A stretch of DNA of 64,000 bases. Source: an uncultured Clostridia bacterium. GTDB lineage: Bacteria; Bacillota; Clostridia; Oscillospirales; Ruminococcaceae. Under the pieces are notes generated by a model. It was not told the origin of the DNA and ran no database searches. It saw only the letters and a program-made list of their open reading frames with translations. A program made the translations under genes and the position numbers. Positions 24,732 through 34,394 of this stretch are shown here, in pieces. The stretch is taken from positions 1 through 64,000 of the forward strand of contig CAMDZD010000010.1 in assembly GCA_945910815.1 (NCBI GenBank). The letters are read 5' to 3'. How positions within the stretch are numbered: position 1 is the first letter of the stretch; every line of letters begins with the position of its first letter.

Positions 24732-25646
24732 TTATATATATGCTGTGATGTCGTCCCTCATTCTGATGACCTCACGGCGTGAAGCCTTTGCAAAGTCACG
24801 TTCATCACAGCCTTCCTTTTTGTATGCACACATAACGGCTCTGGAAGAATTTACTATCGCTCCCATACCGTTTCCGTCAAAAGCACCTGCGATTCCCTTT
24901 GCACCTCCGCCCTGAGCTCCGTATCCGGGGACAAGGAACATTGTATGCGGTAAACGCTTGCGGAGTTCGGAAAGCTGTTCGGGATAAGTAGCACCAACTA
25001 CCGCACCAACACTTGAATATCCGTATTTACCTATCTGTTCACTTCCCCATTTTTCGCACATATCGCCCATTATAGCATATATGGGAACACCGTCAATCAG
25101 TCTGTCCTGAAGTTCACCGCTTGAGGGATTGGAAGTCTTTACAAGCACAAATATTCCTCTGTCACGCTCCTTGCATACCTTAAGCAGAGGAGATATTCCG
25201 TCTGTTCCGAGATAGCCGTTTACTGTAAGAGCATCAGCTCCGAAAGGTTCAAAATCGTTTTCACCTATTCTCACAGTACCGAGATGAGCATTTGTATATG
25301 CCTCCATAGTAGCACCTATATCGTTTCTTTTGCCGTCAGTGATTACATACATACCCTTGAGTTTTGCATATCTGATAGTTCTTTCAAGGGTTTTCATACC
25401 GTGATGACCGTACATTTCATAATATGCCGACTGAGGCTTGATAGCAGGCACTATATCGCATATTTCGTCAATAATCATCTGATTGAATTTGAGTATTGCC
25501 TTAGACGCTGCTTTAAGACTCCAGCCGTCCTCCTCAAGATATTTTTTCTGAATAAATTCCGGAACATATTCAAGCTTAGGGTCAAGACCTACTACACTTG
25601 GATTTCCTGTTTCTTTAATTTTTTCAATAAGTCTGTCAAATGACAT
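24732..25646 (-). CDS. pyrF: Orotidine 5'-phosphate decarboxylase (long type)
   Basis: The 304-residue enzyme removes CO2 from OMP to give UMP. It is the long subgroup found in actinobacteria and some Firmicutes; SVVGLDPKLEY, the catalytic DGKRNDIGAT loop and VPGYGAQGGGAKG are visible. ATG 25646 follows GAGGAG by seven bases, which decides it over the upstream start inside pyrC. Eleven bases separate it from the pyrC stop. Confidence 0.95.
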   Translation of the reverse strand: MSFDRLIEKIKETGNPSVVGLDPKLEYVPEFIQKKYLEEDGWSLKAASKAILKFNQMIIDEICDIVPAIKPQSAYYEMYGHHGMKTLERTIRYAKLKGMYVITDGKRNDIGATMEAYTNAHLGTVRIGENDFEPFGADALTVNGYLGTDGISPLLKVCKERDRGIFVLVKTSNPSSGELQDRLIDGVPIYAIMGDMCEKWGSEQIGKYGYSSVGAVVGATYPEQLSELRKRLPHTMFLVPGYGAQGGGAKGIAGAFDGNGMGAIVNSSRAVMCAYKKEGCDERDFAKASRREVIRMRDDITAYI

Positions 25647-25657
25647 ATTATTTCTCC

Positions 25658-26923
25658 TCACATTTCATTATATCTTATTTTGCCCTTAGTAACAGTCATT
25701 AAAGGCTTGCCCTTCAGAGTCATACCCTTGAAAACAGTATTTTTTGACTTTGAATGTAGCTTTTCGGGTTCAACAGTCCATACTCTTTCCAAATCAACGA
25801 CAGTAAATTCAGCACATTCTCCCTCTTTTATGTCATGTATTTCAAGACCGAGAATTTTCCTCGGATTTACTGACATAAGCTCAATAACTCTCTGAAGTGA
25901 AATTTTACCTGTATGATAAAGTGCCGTCAGAGTTGCAGAAAGTGACGTTTCCAGACCTACGACACCGTTGGGAGCTTTTGAGAATATTTTTTTCTCCTCT
26001 GCCGTATGGGGAGCGTGGTCAGTAACAATACAGTCAACAGTACCGTCAATAATTCCCTCTATGACAGCATTGACATCATTCTGAGTTCTCAGAGGGGGAT
26101 TCATTCTGAAATCGGCATCTTCGGCAAGGAGTTTTTCGTCTGTAAGCATAAAGTAATGCGGACATGTTTCACATGTTACACGTATACCATTTTTCTTTGC
26201 CTGACGGATAATTTCAATGCTTTCTGCCGTACTTACATGGGCAATGTGTATTCTTGCGTTGACACTTTCCGCAAGAATAATTTCCCTTGCCGTGATAGTG
26301 TTTTCAGATGCTCTGTCCATTCCCTTGACACCGAGCTTTTCTGAAATTATGCCTTTATTCATAATTCCGCCGTTGATTATTGACAAGTCCTCGCAGTGGG
26401 AAGTTATAAGAAGATTATTTTTGTTTGAAAGTTCGAGAGCCTTTCTCATAAGCTCCGCATTTTCAACAGGTCTGCCATCATCGGAAAGTGCTGAAGCTCC
26501 TGCATTTTTAAGTTCTTCATAGTCGCAGAGTTCATTTCCTTTCATACCCTTTGTAATGCATACTGTCTGACGGACTTCGACTCCGGTATCCCTTGCCTTA
26601 TCGTATATATATTTCAGAGTTTCCGGATTATCGACAGGCGGATTGGTATTAGGCATACAGAGTACGCCCGTTACACCTCCGGCAAGTGCGGAACGTGTAC
26701 CGGTTATTATATCCTCCTTGTGAGTAAATCCGGGGTCACGGAAATGCACATGCATATCGAAAAGACCGTTAATGACATTAAGTCCGGTGCAGTCAAAAAC
26801 TTCCGTATTTTCTTCGGAAATATTTTTTCCGATTCTTTTAATAATGCCCTCGGACACAAAAATATCGCATGGTTCTTTGCTGTCTTTGATTTTCACATTT
26901 TTCAGAATAAAATTATCAGTCAT
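25658..26923 (-). CDS. pyrC: Dihydroorotase
   Basis: The 421-residue enzyme cyclises carbamoyl aspartate to dihydroorotate. It is a class I dihydroorotase: MHVHFRDPGFTHKED gives the HxH metal motif near residue 60, and SHCEDLS, HVSTAES and TDHAPHT carry further metal and catalytic residues. ATG 26923 has TAGGAGG directly upstream; a longer frame would run into the leader terminator. It is the first gene of the operon; pyrB and pyrE are not in the window. Confidence 0.95.
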   Translation of the reverse strand: MTDNFILKNVKIKDSKEPCDIFVSEGIIKRIGKNISEENTEVFDCTGLNVINGLFDMHVHFRDPGFTHKEDIITGTRSALAGGVTGVLCMPNTNPPVDNPETLKYIYDKARDTGVEVRQTVCITKGMKGNELCDYEELKNAGASALSDDGRPVENAELMRKALELSNKNNLLITSHCEDLSIINGGIMNKGIISEKLGVKGMDRASENTITAREIILAESVNARIHIAHVSTAESIEIIRQAKKNGIRVTCETCPHYFMLTDEKLLAEDADFRMNPPLRTQNDVNAVIEGIIDGTVDCIVTDHAPHTAEEKKIFSKAPNGVVGLETSLSATLTALYHTGKISLQRVIELMSVNPRKILGLEIHDIKEGECAEFTVVDLERVWTVEPEKLHSKSKNTVFKGMTLKGKPLMTVTKGKIRYNEM

Positions 26924-26945
26924 AATTCCTCCTAACAAATTTCCC

Positions 26946-27061
26946 AAAAAAAACGCTTGCAAGGTCGACAGGCAAGCGGAAATCGTCAAAATCACAGAAA
27001 ATTCTGCAAAATATTATAATCAAACGCCTTGTCAACCTAACGGGCGGGGCTAACTTCAAGG
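26946..27061 (-). promoter_or_regulatory. Candidate transcription-attenuation leader of the pyr operon
   Basis: Read on the minus strand, an intrinsic terminator (arms 26972-26978 and 26954-26960, then eight T) lies between the promoter and pyrC. Upstream is a hairpin (27027-27061) closed by CCTTG/CAAGG with an inner TTAGCC/GGTTGA stem. Its 3' arm GGTTGACAAGG can instead pair with CCTGTCGACC in the terminator loop, with one bulge. This three-part layout resembles PyrR attenuation, but the PyrR consensus (CAGAGAGG) is absent. The region 26924-27268 contains no other gene. Confidence 0.65.
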
Positions 27062-27079
27062 GATTTTTCATTAACATTC

Positions 27080-27108
27080 ATTATAACATATTAATAATAT
27101 TTTGTCCA
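27080..27108 (-). promoter_or_regulatory. Promoter of the pyrimidine operon
   Basis: On the minus strand TGGACA (27103-27108), 17 bases, then TATAAT (27080-27085) with an upstream TG. The inferred start is near 27073, about 150 bases before pyrC, leaving room for the leader. Confidence 0.75.
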
Positions 27109-27268
27109 GTAGTTTAGAAGAAAATTCAAATAAAAAAATATTTTGATTTAGTACCAGATATTAACACTGAAAATTCATGAAATTATCACAGAATGTTCAG
27201 TGTAGTTTTCAAACTCTGCATATAATATATATATACAGAATACCAGATTTCAAAATGGAGGAATTAAT

Positions 27269-27778
27269 ATGAAAACATGTGACCACTATATACTCGCAAA
27301 AGAAATTGCCGGAAAGTTCAAGAACTTCGGGGGAAAAATTAAAAGGATTGTTTTTATAGCAGGCTGCATCGCTCCCGATATGAACCCTTTCACATATATA
27401 AAGGGACATATGTTCAGCGACCGCCACAAATTTCTGGAAAAAGTTCTGAAATCGGGAAAAATTTCAGTCTATAATATGGGAATTATGATTCACTATATAG
27501 GTGATTGCTTTACATTTCCGCATAATTCTGACTTCAAAGGAAATCTGAATGAACATCTTGAATATGAAAACCGTCTGCACAACTTTATAAACAGTGATTT
27601 CAGCCGTTTTGCGGGAAAGATTAAAATTCCGGAAAAGCTTTCTCTTTCGGAACTTTTCAGAACACTTCACGATGAATATACAGCAAGTGCAAAAACGCTT
27701 GAAAACGACTGCCGTTATATCTACACGGTATGCGTTGAAATTGCCGGCAGACTTCTCGCACAGCCGGAATTGCAGTAA
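27269..27778 (+). CDS. Zinc-dependent phospholipase C-like protein
   Basis: The 169-residue product matches the small zinc-dependent phospholipase C-like family of Firmicutes: CDHYILAKEIA near the start, GCIAPDMNPFTY, KGHMFSDRH, IHYIGDCFTFPHN and EHLEYENRLHNF, which together supply the histidines and aspartates that bind zinc. No signal peptide is present, so it is probably cytoplasmic, and its substrate is unknown. AATGGAGG precedes the ATG and a TATAAT box lies about 40 bases upstream. It converges on the patatin gene across a shared terminator, a pairing of two lipase-like genes. Confidence 0.8.
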   Translation: MKTCDHYILAKEIAGKFKNFGGKIKRIVFIAGCIAPDMNPFTYIKGHMFSDRHKFLEKVLKSGKISVYNMGIMIHYIGDCFTFPHNSDFKGNLNEHLEYENRLHNFINSDFSRFAGKIKIPEKLSLSELFRTLHDEYTASAKTLENDCRYIYTVCVEIAGRLLAQPELQ

Positions 27779-27779
27779 T

Positions 27780-27809
27780 AAGGACGGAATTTTTTTATCC
27801 GTCCTGTTT
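27780..27809. terminator. Bidirectional terminator between the phospholipase-like gene and the patatin gene
   Basis: AGGACGGA (27781-27788) and TCCGTCCT (27798-27805) form an eight-base stem around a T-rich loop, followed by GTTTT on the plus strand. The patatin stop codon lies inside the loop. Confidence 0.8.
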
Positions 27810-28652
27810 TCCGAGATATTTTAATAAATCTGGCATTTCTTTCATTGCAACATCATAACCGTGCTTATATAATGCGGTAAGCTTTTTTGTATCCGATTCA
27901 GTACGGCTTACATTCATAGTAGTTTCGGGAGCTATTACAAATACTTTTCCCTGTTTTTCAAGTTCCGCAAGCCTTTCAACGCATTTGTTGTAATTATCCG
28001 GTCTGCTGTAAGAAGCCTTTACAAATTCCGGATATTCCCTGTATCTTAATCCGACAAGCTTTGAAATGCGTTCATTTTTTTTGCGGTAATTTCTTTCTCT
28101 TGTAAGGACTACTATATTTTTATCGCACCCCGAACGCATTGCCTGTTCATACGGTATTGAATCAGATACTCCGCCGTCGAGATACTTTTTTCCGTTTATT
28201 TCCGCTATGGGAAAAAGCAAAGGCATTGAACATGATGCCCTCAGATACATAAATTTTCTGTCATCTCTCGGAACTTCAAGATATTCGGCTTTGCCCGTTT
28301 CGATATTCGTAACTGTTGCAACTGTATGACCTTTGAAATTTCTGTATTTTTCATAGTCAAATGGTACAAGCTTATTCGGAATTTCATCGAATACAAAATC
28401 AAGGTTATAAAAGCTCCTGTTATTATGGCTGAACATATGCCTGAATCCCTGATAGCGTTTGTCTGCTATATAATGACTGGCTATTTTGTAGTTTCTTCCG
28501 TACTGTCCTGATGCATAGGTAAGACCGTATGCAATTCCGGCTGATGTTCCTATAATATAATCAGCGGTAATCTTGTTTTTTATAAGAGCATCGATAACTC
28601 CGCACGAAAAAACAGTTCTGTTTGCACCGCCTTCAAAAGTTACTCCCAGCAT
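27795..28652 (-). CDS. Patatin-like phospholipase
   Basis: The 285-residue protein has the serine hydrolase dyad of the patatin family: the oxyanion loop GGANRTVF, the nucleophile S37 in GTSAGI and D159 in DGGVSDS. Bacterial relatives of this cytoplasmic group (YjjU-like) have unknown lipids as substrates. AAGGTG precedes the ATG. It is the last gene of the recJ-relA-trmL-degV strand, eight bases after degV. Confidence 0.88.
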   Translation of the reverse strand: MLGVTFEGGANRTVFSCGVIDALIKNKITADYIIGTSAGIAYGLTYASGQYGRNYKIASHYIADKRYQGFRHMFSHNNRSFYNLDFVFDEIPNKLVPFDYEKYRNFKGHTVATVTNIETGKAEYLEVPRDDRKFMYLRASCSMPLLFPIAEINGKKYLDGGVSDSIPYEQAMRSGCDKNIVVLTRERNYRKKNERISKLVGLRYREYPEFVKASYSRPDNYNKCVERLAELEKQGKVFVIAPETTMNVSRTESDTKKLTALYKHGYDVAMKEMPDLLKYLGKQDG

Positions 28653-28660
28653 AATTCACC

Positions 28661-29536
28661 TTAAACGTTCTTTCTGCGACAGACAACACCAACCAAATCA
28701 TTTCCGGCATTAGCTGAAATTGCCGCACCGATTTTAGAATAATATTCTGCTTTGTATCCGAATTTCTTAATCATTTCCTTTTCAAGCTGTTTTGCAAGAG
28801 TATCATTTTTTCCGGTAAGCATTATATAAGGAGTCTGCGGAGTCATTTCGGATTCAATACATTCCATAAGCTTAGGGATAATATTTTTGTCTCCTCTAAT
28901 CTTTGACATTATTTTTGAACCGCCGTCAGCCATCTGAATAATGGGCTTTATTCCGAGAAGTTCCCCCGCAAAGGCTGCGGCAGCCGATATTCTTCCGGAT
29001 TTCTTTGCATATTTAAGAGTCATAGGGACAAAATATGCTGCACTTTTACTTGCCCATTCCTCAAGATATGCAACAATTTCCTTTGCATTTGAATCCGGTT
29101 TTTTTGCCTTTTTCGATGCCTCCAAAAGTGGATAACCATACATTGCAGTATATCCCTTTGAATCAACAACGTAAATATTGATTTTTCCCTTTGATTCGGG
29201 AATTTCTTCAAAAAGCATATTAATTGCCATAATGGAATTTTCATGAGTCTTCGACGCTGTTGCGGATATGGACATATATATTATATCAGTATATCCCTGA
29301 CTGTATGCCTCTTTATAGGCTTCGAGAAATTCAAATGAAGTTACCTGAGAAGTTTTCGGAATTTCTGTGCTTTTATCCATAAGCTCATAGACTTCGTCCT
29401 TTGACTTGTCAACAGTTTCACGGAAACTCAAATCATCTATTGAAATATTAAAGCTCATAAGCTTTATGCCTGCTTTCTGAAGTTCATCAAGTTCAAGGTC
29501 GCAGGCGGAATCTGTCATTATAAGTATTTTTGGCAT
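28661..29536 (-). CDS. DegV family fatty-acid-binding protein
   Basis: The 291-residue protein shows the DegV/FakB pattern: MTDSACDL at the start, a conserved TSQVTSFEF segment, SISATASKTHENS near residue 95 and KKSGRISAAAAFAGELLGIKPII. Such proteins bind a fatty acid and present it to the FakA kinase for phospholipid synthesis. No fakA-like gene is in the window. It lies between trmL and the patatin gene, so a lipid-related pair is plausible. Confidence 0.9.
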   Translation of the reverse strand: MPKILIMTDSACDLELDELQKAGIKLMSFNISIDDLSFRETVDKSKDEVYELMDKSTEIPKTSQVTSFEFLEAYKEAYSQGYTDIIYMSISATASKTHENSIMAINMLFEEIPESKGKINIYVVDSKGYTAMYGYPLLEASKKAKKPDSNAKEIVAYLEEWASKSAAYFVPMTLKYAKKSGRISAAAAFAGELLGIKPIIQMADGGSKIMSKIRGDKNIIPKLMECIESEMTPQTPYIMLTGKNDTLAKQLEKEMIKKFGYKAEYYSKIGAAISANAGNDLVGVVCRRKNV

Positions 29537-29549
29537 ACTTTACCCCTTT

Positions 29550-30044
29550 TCACCAGTTATATTTTGTAAGCTTTCCCTCTGTGGAAAGTTCGGGATAGCC
29601 CCACTGCCTTAAAACCTCATAAACGCCTATTGCTACGGAGTTTGAAAGATTAAGGCTCCTTAAATTATTACGCATTGGTATTCTGACACAATGCTTTTCG
29701 TTATTATAGAGAATTTCTTCGGGGATTCCCCTGTCCTCTCTGCCGAAAATCAGATATGAATTATCCGGATATTCAATATCGCTGTGGACGGAACGTCCCT
29801 TTGTAGTAAAATAAAAATATTCTCCGGAATTTTTTTCATAAAAATCATCTATATTATCATAGTATGATATATCAAGCTTATCCCAGTAATCAAGACCGGC
29901 TCTCTTCAGGTGCTTGTCACTTATTTCAAAACCGAATGGTCTTATAAGATGAAGTCTCGCACCCGTTACAGCACAGGTACGGGAAATATTTCCCGTATTC
30001 TGTGGTATCTGCGGTTCAAGAAGGACTATATTAAGATTACGCAT
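29550..30044 (-). CDS. trmL: tRNA (cytidine(34)-2'-O)-methyltransferase
   Basis: The 164-residue SPOUT methyltransferase modifies the wobble base of leucine tRNAs. Visible motifs are NIVLLEPQIPQNTGNISRTC at the start, the knot motifs FGREDRGIPEEIL and IPMRNNLRSLNLSNSVAI near the end. The length is normal for TrmL/YibK. AAAGGAA precedes the ATG and the gene lies 25 bases after relA. Confidence 0.92.
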   Translation of the reverse strand: MRNLNIVLLEPQIPQNTGNISRTCAVTGARLHLIRPFGFEISDKHLKRAGLDYWDKLDISYYDNIDDFYEKNSGEYFYFTTKGRSVHSDIEYPDNSYLIFGREDRGIPEEILYNNEKHCVRIPMRNNLRSLNLSNSVAIGVYEVLRQWGYPELSTEGKLTKYNW

Positions 30045-30069
30045 TTTTTATTCCTTTATTCAAAAAGAT

Positions 30070-32277
30070 TTAAGATGATGCTCTGTCAACGGATATTACA
30101 TCTCTTACACGTCTTAGCTTGTCAAAGAGATTTTTAAGCTGTTCGGTGCTTGCTACCTTGATAGTAGCTTCAAAAAGTGCATTTCCGTTTTTGAGATTTC
30201 TTGACGATGAATGAACTATCGGGATTCTTGCCTCCGCAAGTATTTCTGATATATCACGCACAAGTCCCACTCTGTCAAAGGCTGTAACTTCTATTCCGGT
30301 CTGAATTGATGAATTTGTTTTTGCTGACCATCTGACATCATCACGCCATCTCGCAAGCTCCTCGGGATTGTTTCTTTCGAGTGCAGAACGGTAATTTATA
30401 CAGTTTTTAGTGTGAATTGACATTCCGTAGCCTCTTGTTATAAAGCCGACTATATCATCGCCCGGCAGAGGATTACAGCACTGTGCAAATTTTACGGCAT
30501 AATTGCTTATTCCGTCAAGAATTACCGTACCTCCGTTTCCTGCATCAACAGTAATTACAGAGGGATTTTCAGCCGGTTCATTCTCATGCATTTTGAGATA
30601 CTTGTCTTTAAGACGTGGAATTATCTTTGAAAGGGTTATTCCTCCGTATCCCACTGATGCATAAAAATCATCAATATTGTTGCAGTTGTGACGTTTGAAA
30701 TCATCTGCAAGGAACTGCGGTCTTTCTTCCTCAGGAATGTTTATGCGGTATCTTTTAAATTCACGTTCAAGCTCAAGCTTGCCCTGTTCAATATTTTCCT
30801 CACGACATTCACGCTTGAACCAGAGTCTTATTTTTGACCTTGCCTCATTTGTCTTTACAATTTTAAGCCATGCACGGTTAGGACCTTTTGCGGGGTCTTT
30901 GCTTGTAATTATTTCGCATATCTGGCTTGTGCTGAGCTTATAGTCAAGCGGAACTATTTTTCCGTTGACCTTTGCACCGGTGGTTTTATGACCTATTTCG
31001 GTGTGTATCTTGTATGCAAAGTCAATTACTGTAGAATCAACGGGAAGTGTAATTGGTTTTCCCTTTGGAGTCATAACAACGATTTCTTCGGGAGCCAAGT
31101 CGGTTTTTATTGCACGGACAATTTCCTCAACATCATCAGAAGCCTGCTGTGCCTCAATAATCTGACGAACCCATGCAAGACGCTGTTCCATTTTGTCACG
31201 TCCCTGAATGCCTTCTTTATACTTCCAGTGTGCAGCGATTCCGTATTCAGCAGTTTCATGCATTTCCCATGTTCTTATCTGAACTTCAAACGGTATTCCC
31301 TCATGTCCTATTACAGTAGTGTGAATTGACTGATAGCCGTTTGCTTTCGGATTTGATATATAATCCTTGAATCTGTCCGGAATCATTGTAAACATACTGT
31401 GAATCATTCCGAGAACTCCGTAACATTCCGACTGTGTCGAAACAATTATTCTTACGGCATATTTGTCATATACTTCGTCAATATTCTTTCCTTTTACGAA
31501 TACTTTCTTGTATATGCCGTATATGCTTTTCACACGGCCGTCTATTACCGGTTCACGCTGAAATGTTTCTGTTTTAAATCTTTCGGCAATCTGTTTTTTG
31601 ATACTTTCTATAAAAGCCTCTCTCTTGTCTTTTTTCAGTTCAAGTATCTGTTCGATTTCCGCATATGCATACGGGTCGAGATAGCGGAATGACAAATCTT
31701 CCAGTTCTTCCTTAACGGATTTTATTCCAAGACGGTGAGCTATGGGAGCATATATATTCATAGTTTCAAGAGCCTTGTTACGCTGTTTAAATTCGGGACG
31801 GTAGCAGAGTGTACGCATATTGTGAAGTCTGTCACAGAGCTTTATTATCATTACTCTTATATCCTGCGACATTGCAAGGAGCATTTTTCTTACATTTTCA
31901 GCCTGTTGCTGTTCCTTGTCGAACATAGGCATTTTTGTAAGCTTTGTTACTCCGTCCACAAGCATTGCAACGTCCTGACCGAAACGCTTTTTAACATCGT
32001 CAAGAGTTGTGTCCGTATCTTCAACAACATCGTGGAGCATAGCTGCACATATTGTATCTGTATCCATTCCGAGGTCAAGAAGTATGAATGATACTGCAAG
32101 GGGGTGTATTATATAGGGCTGTCCCGATGAACGAAACTGTCCTTCATGAGCCTTTTCGGCAAACTTGTATGCAGTAACAATCTTGCTTAAATCATATTGT
32201 CTGTCATTGGTCAGTATCTTCTGAATGAGCATATCAATAGTATAGTTATCGTCATATCTTTCATCAGTAGCGTCCAT
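30070..32277 (-). CDS. relA: Bifunctional (p)ppGpp synthetase/hydrolase (RelA/SpoT)
   Basis: The 735-residue protein controls the stringent response. An N-terminal HD hydrolase domain (GQPYIIHPLAVS, LHDVVEDTDTT near residues 80-90) precedes the synthetase domain (RVKSIYGIYKKV near 240, NGYQSIHTTV near 315), a TGS domain (about 395-455), a zinc-finger/helical part (CCNPLPGDDIVGF near 600) and a C-terminal ACT domain (VTAFDRVGLVRDI). The HD motif is intact, so both activities are expected. ATG 32277 is chosen for its AAGGTG site and lies eight bases after the recJ stop. Confidence 0.95.
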   Translation of the reverse strand: MDATDERYDDNYTIDMLIQKILTNDRQYDLSKIVTAYKFAEKAHEGQFRSSGQPYIIHPLAVSFILLDLGMDTDTICAAMLHDVVEDTDTTLDDVKKRFGQDVAMLVDGVTKLTKMPMFDKEQQQAENVRKMLLAMSQDIRVMIIKLCDRLHNMRTLCYRPEFKQRNKALETMNIYAPIAHRLGIKSVKEELEDLSFRYLDPYAYAEIEQILELKKDKREAFIESIKKQIAERFKTETFQREPVIDGRVKSIYGIYKKVFVKGKNIDEVYDKYAVRIIVSTQSECYGVLGMIHSMFTMIPDRFKDYISNPKANGYQSIHTTVIGHEGIPFEVQIRTWEMHETAEYGIAAHWKYKEGIQGRDKMEQRLAWVRQIIEAQQASDDVEEIVRAIKTDLAPEEIVVMTPKGKPITLPVDSTVIDFAYKIHTEIGHKTTGAKVNGKIVPLDYKLSTSQICEIITSKDPAKGPNRAWLKIVKTNEARSKIRLWFKRECREENIEQGKLELEREFKRYRINIPEEERPQFLADDFKRHNCNNIDDFYASVGYGGITLSKIIPRLKDKYLKMHENEPAENPSVITVDAGNGGTVILDGISNYAVKFAQCCNPLPGDDIVGFITRGYGMSIHTKNCINYRSALERNNPEELARWRDDVRWSAKTNSSIQTGIEVTAFDRVGLVRDISEILAEARIPIVHSSSRNLKNGNALFEATIKVASTEQLKNLFDKLRRVRDVISVDRASS

Positions 32278-32285
32278 AATAAAAA

Positions 32286-34394
32286 TCACCTTCCTGTTTT
32301 TTCTCTCAGCTTTATAAGTATGGGAGCTGTTTCAAGATTTACTTTCCCGTCAGCTTTCAGACGTTTAACTTTTTTTTCGGAATATATATAGTCAATAAGC
32401 TTAAGCTCGGCAAGAGCCTCTATTGCAACAAGAAATTTGCAGTAGTTAAGCTTTTCGGAAAATATCTGCGAATAAAGCATATCGGTATCAGTTCCGGATT
32501 CCGCAATTTTTCTGTATATCAGAGCAACTTCGTCACGTTCGGGATACATAGAATTATAATAATTCTGCGGAAGTTCTTCATCTCTCAGAAAACTTTCATA
32601 GATATGGCGTGCATTTATTATCTTATTCTGATTTATTCCCTGTCTGCGGTAATCGATAACAAGTATATTTACACTGTCTCTGTTGTTGAAATGATTTATT
32701 TCAAGATTAACCGCAAAACTGTAATTCTGATTTACAAGTATTCCTGTTTTTTCGGGCGGTTTTCTGAAAATTTTTGCGTAAAGCTTTTTTCCTCCGTAAT
32801 TAAGGCGTAGCATTGTATGCTTCCCCGCACCCATAGGTGAAATTTCCTCAACCGTTGCACCGTTTATAAGGAATATCGGCTTGTCGTTTCCCTGACCGCA
32901 GGGTTCTATGAAATCAAGTCCCTTTATTCCCCTTAAAGTCATTTCATCGGGTTTTATTACATAATCAATATTATATGAAAATACAGGCATTTCACGGTGA
33001 TTTATAAAAGCATATTCCTGTAACATGCTGTCAAATTTATCAGTCATTCCGCTTTTAATTGTAAATCCGCCTGCTCCCTGATGACCTCCGAATTTTTCAA
33101 GACATTCTTCGCAATAGTTTAACGCTTTGAATACTGAAAATTCTCCGAAAGCTCTTGCTGAACCTCTTATTTCTCCGTTTGATTCAGAGGCTATAAAGCA
33201 CGGTTTTCCGTAAAGTTCTTCTATTTTAGATGCAACAATGCCGATAACTCCGTGATTCCAGTCCTTTCCGCAGAAAAAAAGCACTCTTTTTGACGCAAGA
33301 CTTCTGTCGGAATTTACAAGCTGACATATTTCATCAGTTATAATCAATTCAGCTTTTTTGCGGTTTTCATTGAGTGAATTAAGCTCCTGTGCAATCGAAT
33401 GAGCCTCCTCCTCGTTTTCGGAAAGAAGAAGATTTACTGCTGTTTTCGGTGAACCGAATCTGCCGGAAGCATTTATTCGGGGTGAAAGCATAAACGCCAT
33501 TGATGTGGAGTTAATCTTTTTTCCGAGAAGTCCGCTTACTTCAAGAAGTGCTGTAAGTCCTGTGCGGTCAGTCTGTTCTATGAAATTCATTCCACGGCAT
33601 ACTATATATCTGTTTTCTCCCGAAAGGTCAACAACATCGGCAACAGTTGCCAGTGCTGTAAGGTCTGCAAACTGTTCAAGCGGTATTTCATAATTTCCCC
33701 CGTCAAGAGCTGATACAAGCTTTAAAACGACTCCCGCTCCGCAAAGATTTTTAAAAGGTGACATACAGTCCTTTCTGTGTGGGTCAATAACTGCCTCTGC
33801 CTTTGGAAGTATTTCCGGAGGCTGATGATGGTCAGTAATTACAAGCTCCATTCCGAGTTCATAAATAAGCTCCGCCTCTTTTACGGCTGAAATTCCGTTG
33901 TCAACCGTGATTATAAGCTTTGTACCCATATCAGCTATTTTTCTTACGGCATCACAGTTAAGTCCGTATCCCTCGGAACGTTCGGGAATATAATATATTA
34001 CGTCTGCACCCGCCTGACTTAAAAAAGTATAAAGAATTACCGTTGACATTATACCGTCGCAGTCATAGTCTCCGTAAATGCAGATTTTAACAGATTCATC
34101 AATAGCACTGTTGATTTTTTCAACAGCCTTTTCCATATCCCTTATAAGAAAAGGGTCGGAAAGACATTCAGCCGAAAATTTTTCGCCTATGCTTTCCGTA
34201 CTGCAAAAGCCTCTTGAAACAAGCACCGGCACAAGCAGGGAAATTAATGTACTGTCCTGAAAATTACTTCTTAAAATTCCGGAATCCGGTTCTCTTGAAA
34301 GAAGTTCATCAAATACAGCTGTTTTAAGACTTTCATCGTTTAAAAGTTCCCTCACTGCATTTTCATCGGCTTTTTTAATATTCCACTTTTTCAC
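32286..34394 (-). CDS. recJ: Single-strand-specific exonuclease RecJ
   Basis: The 702-residue protein has the DHH phosphoesterase motifs GDYDCDGIMS (near residue 108) and TDHHQPPEILP, the DHHA1 motif GGHQGAGGF near 440, and an OB-fold after it. RecJ degrades single-stranded DNA from the 5' end in repair and recombination. The C-terminal 150 residues form the extension seen in Firmicute RecJ. The start is a GTG at 34394 with GGGGAG seven bases upstream. It heads the recJ-relA-trmL-degV-patatin strand. Confidence 0.93.
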   Translation of the reverse strand: MKKWNIKKADENAVRELLNDESLKTAVFDELLSREPDSGILRSNFQDSTLISLLVPVLVSRGFCSTESIGEKFSAECLSDPFLIRDMEKAVEKINSAIDESVKICIYGDYDCDGIMSTVILYTFLSQAGADVIYYIPERSEGYGLNCDAVRKIADMGTKLIITVDNGISAVKEAELIYELGMELVITDHHQPPEILPKAEAVIDPHRKDCMSPFKNLCGAGVVLKLVSALDGGNYEIPLEQFADLTALATVADVVDLSGENRYIVCRGMNFIEQTDRTGLTALLEVSGLLGKKINSTSMAFMLSPRINASGRFGSPKTAVNLLLSENEEEAHSIAQELNSLNENRKKAELIITDEICQLVNSDRSLASKRVLFFCGKDWNHGVIGIVASKIEELYGKPCFIASESNGEIRGSARAFGEFSVFKALNYCEECLEKFGGHQGAGGFTIKSGMTDKFDSMLQEYAFINHREMPVFSYNIDYVIKPDEMTLRGIKGLDFIEPCGQGNDKPIFLINGATVEEISPMGAGKHTMLRLNYGGKKLYAKIFRKPPEKTGILVNQNYSFAVNLEINHFNNRDSVNILVIDYRRQGINQNKIINARHIYESFLRDEELPQNYYNSMYPERDEVALIYRKIAESGTDTDMLYSQIFSEKLNYCKFLVAIEALAELKLIDYIYSEKKVKRLKADGKVNLETAPILIKLREKTGR

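Noticed and set aside
13929..26923. Haem biosynthesis cluster around hemZ
   Set aside because: hemZ is the only haem-type gene; its neighbours are an rRNA methylase and a hydrolase.
27010..27040. A second promoter in the pyr leader (TTGACA at 27031-27036 on the minus strand)
   Set aside because: The nearby TATAAT is only 11 bases away, and the hexamer at the proper distance is poor. TTGACA is part of the hairpin arm.
26924..27075. A leader peptide frame through the pyr leader (starting MLMKNPLKLAPP)
   Set aside because: The frame is open across the leader but its ATG lies at or just inside the inferred transcription start and has no ribosome site. It does not contain regulatory codon runs for an amino acid.
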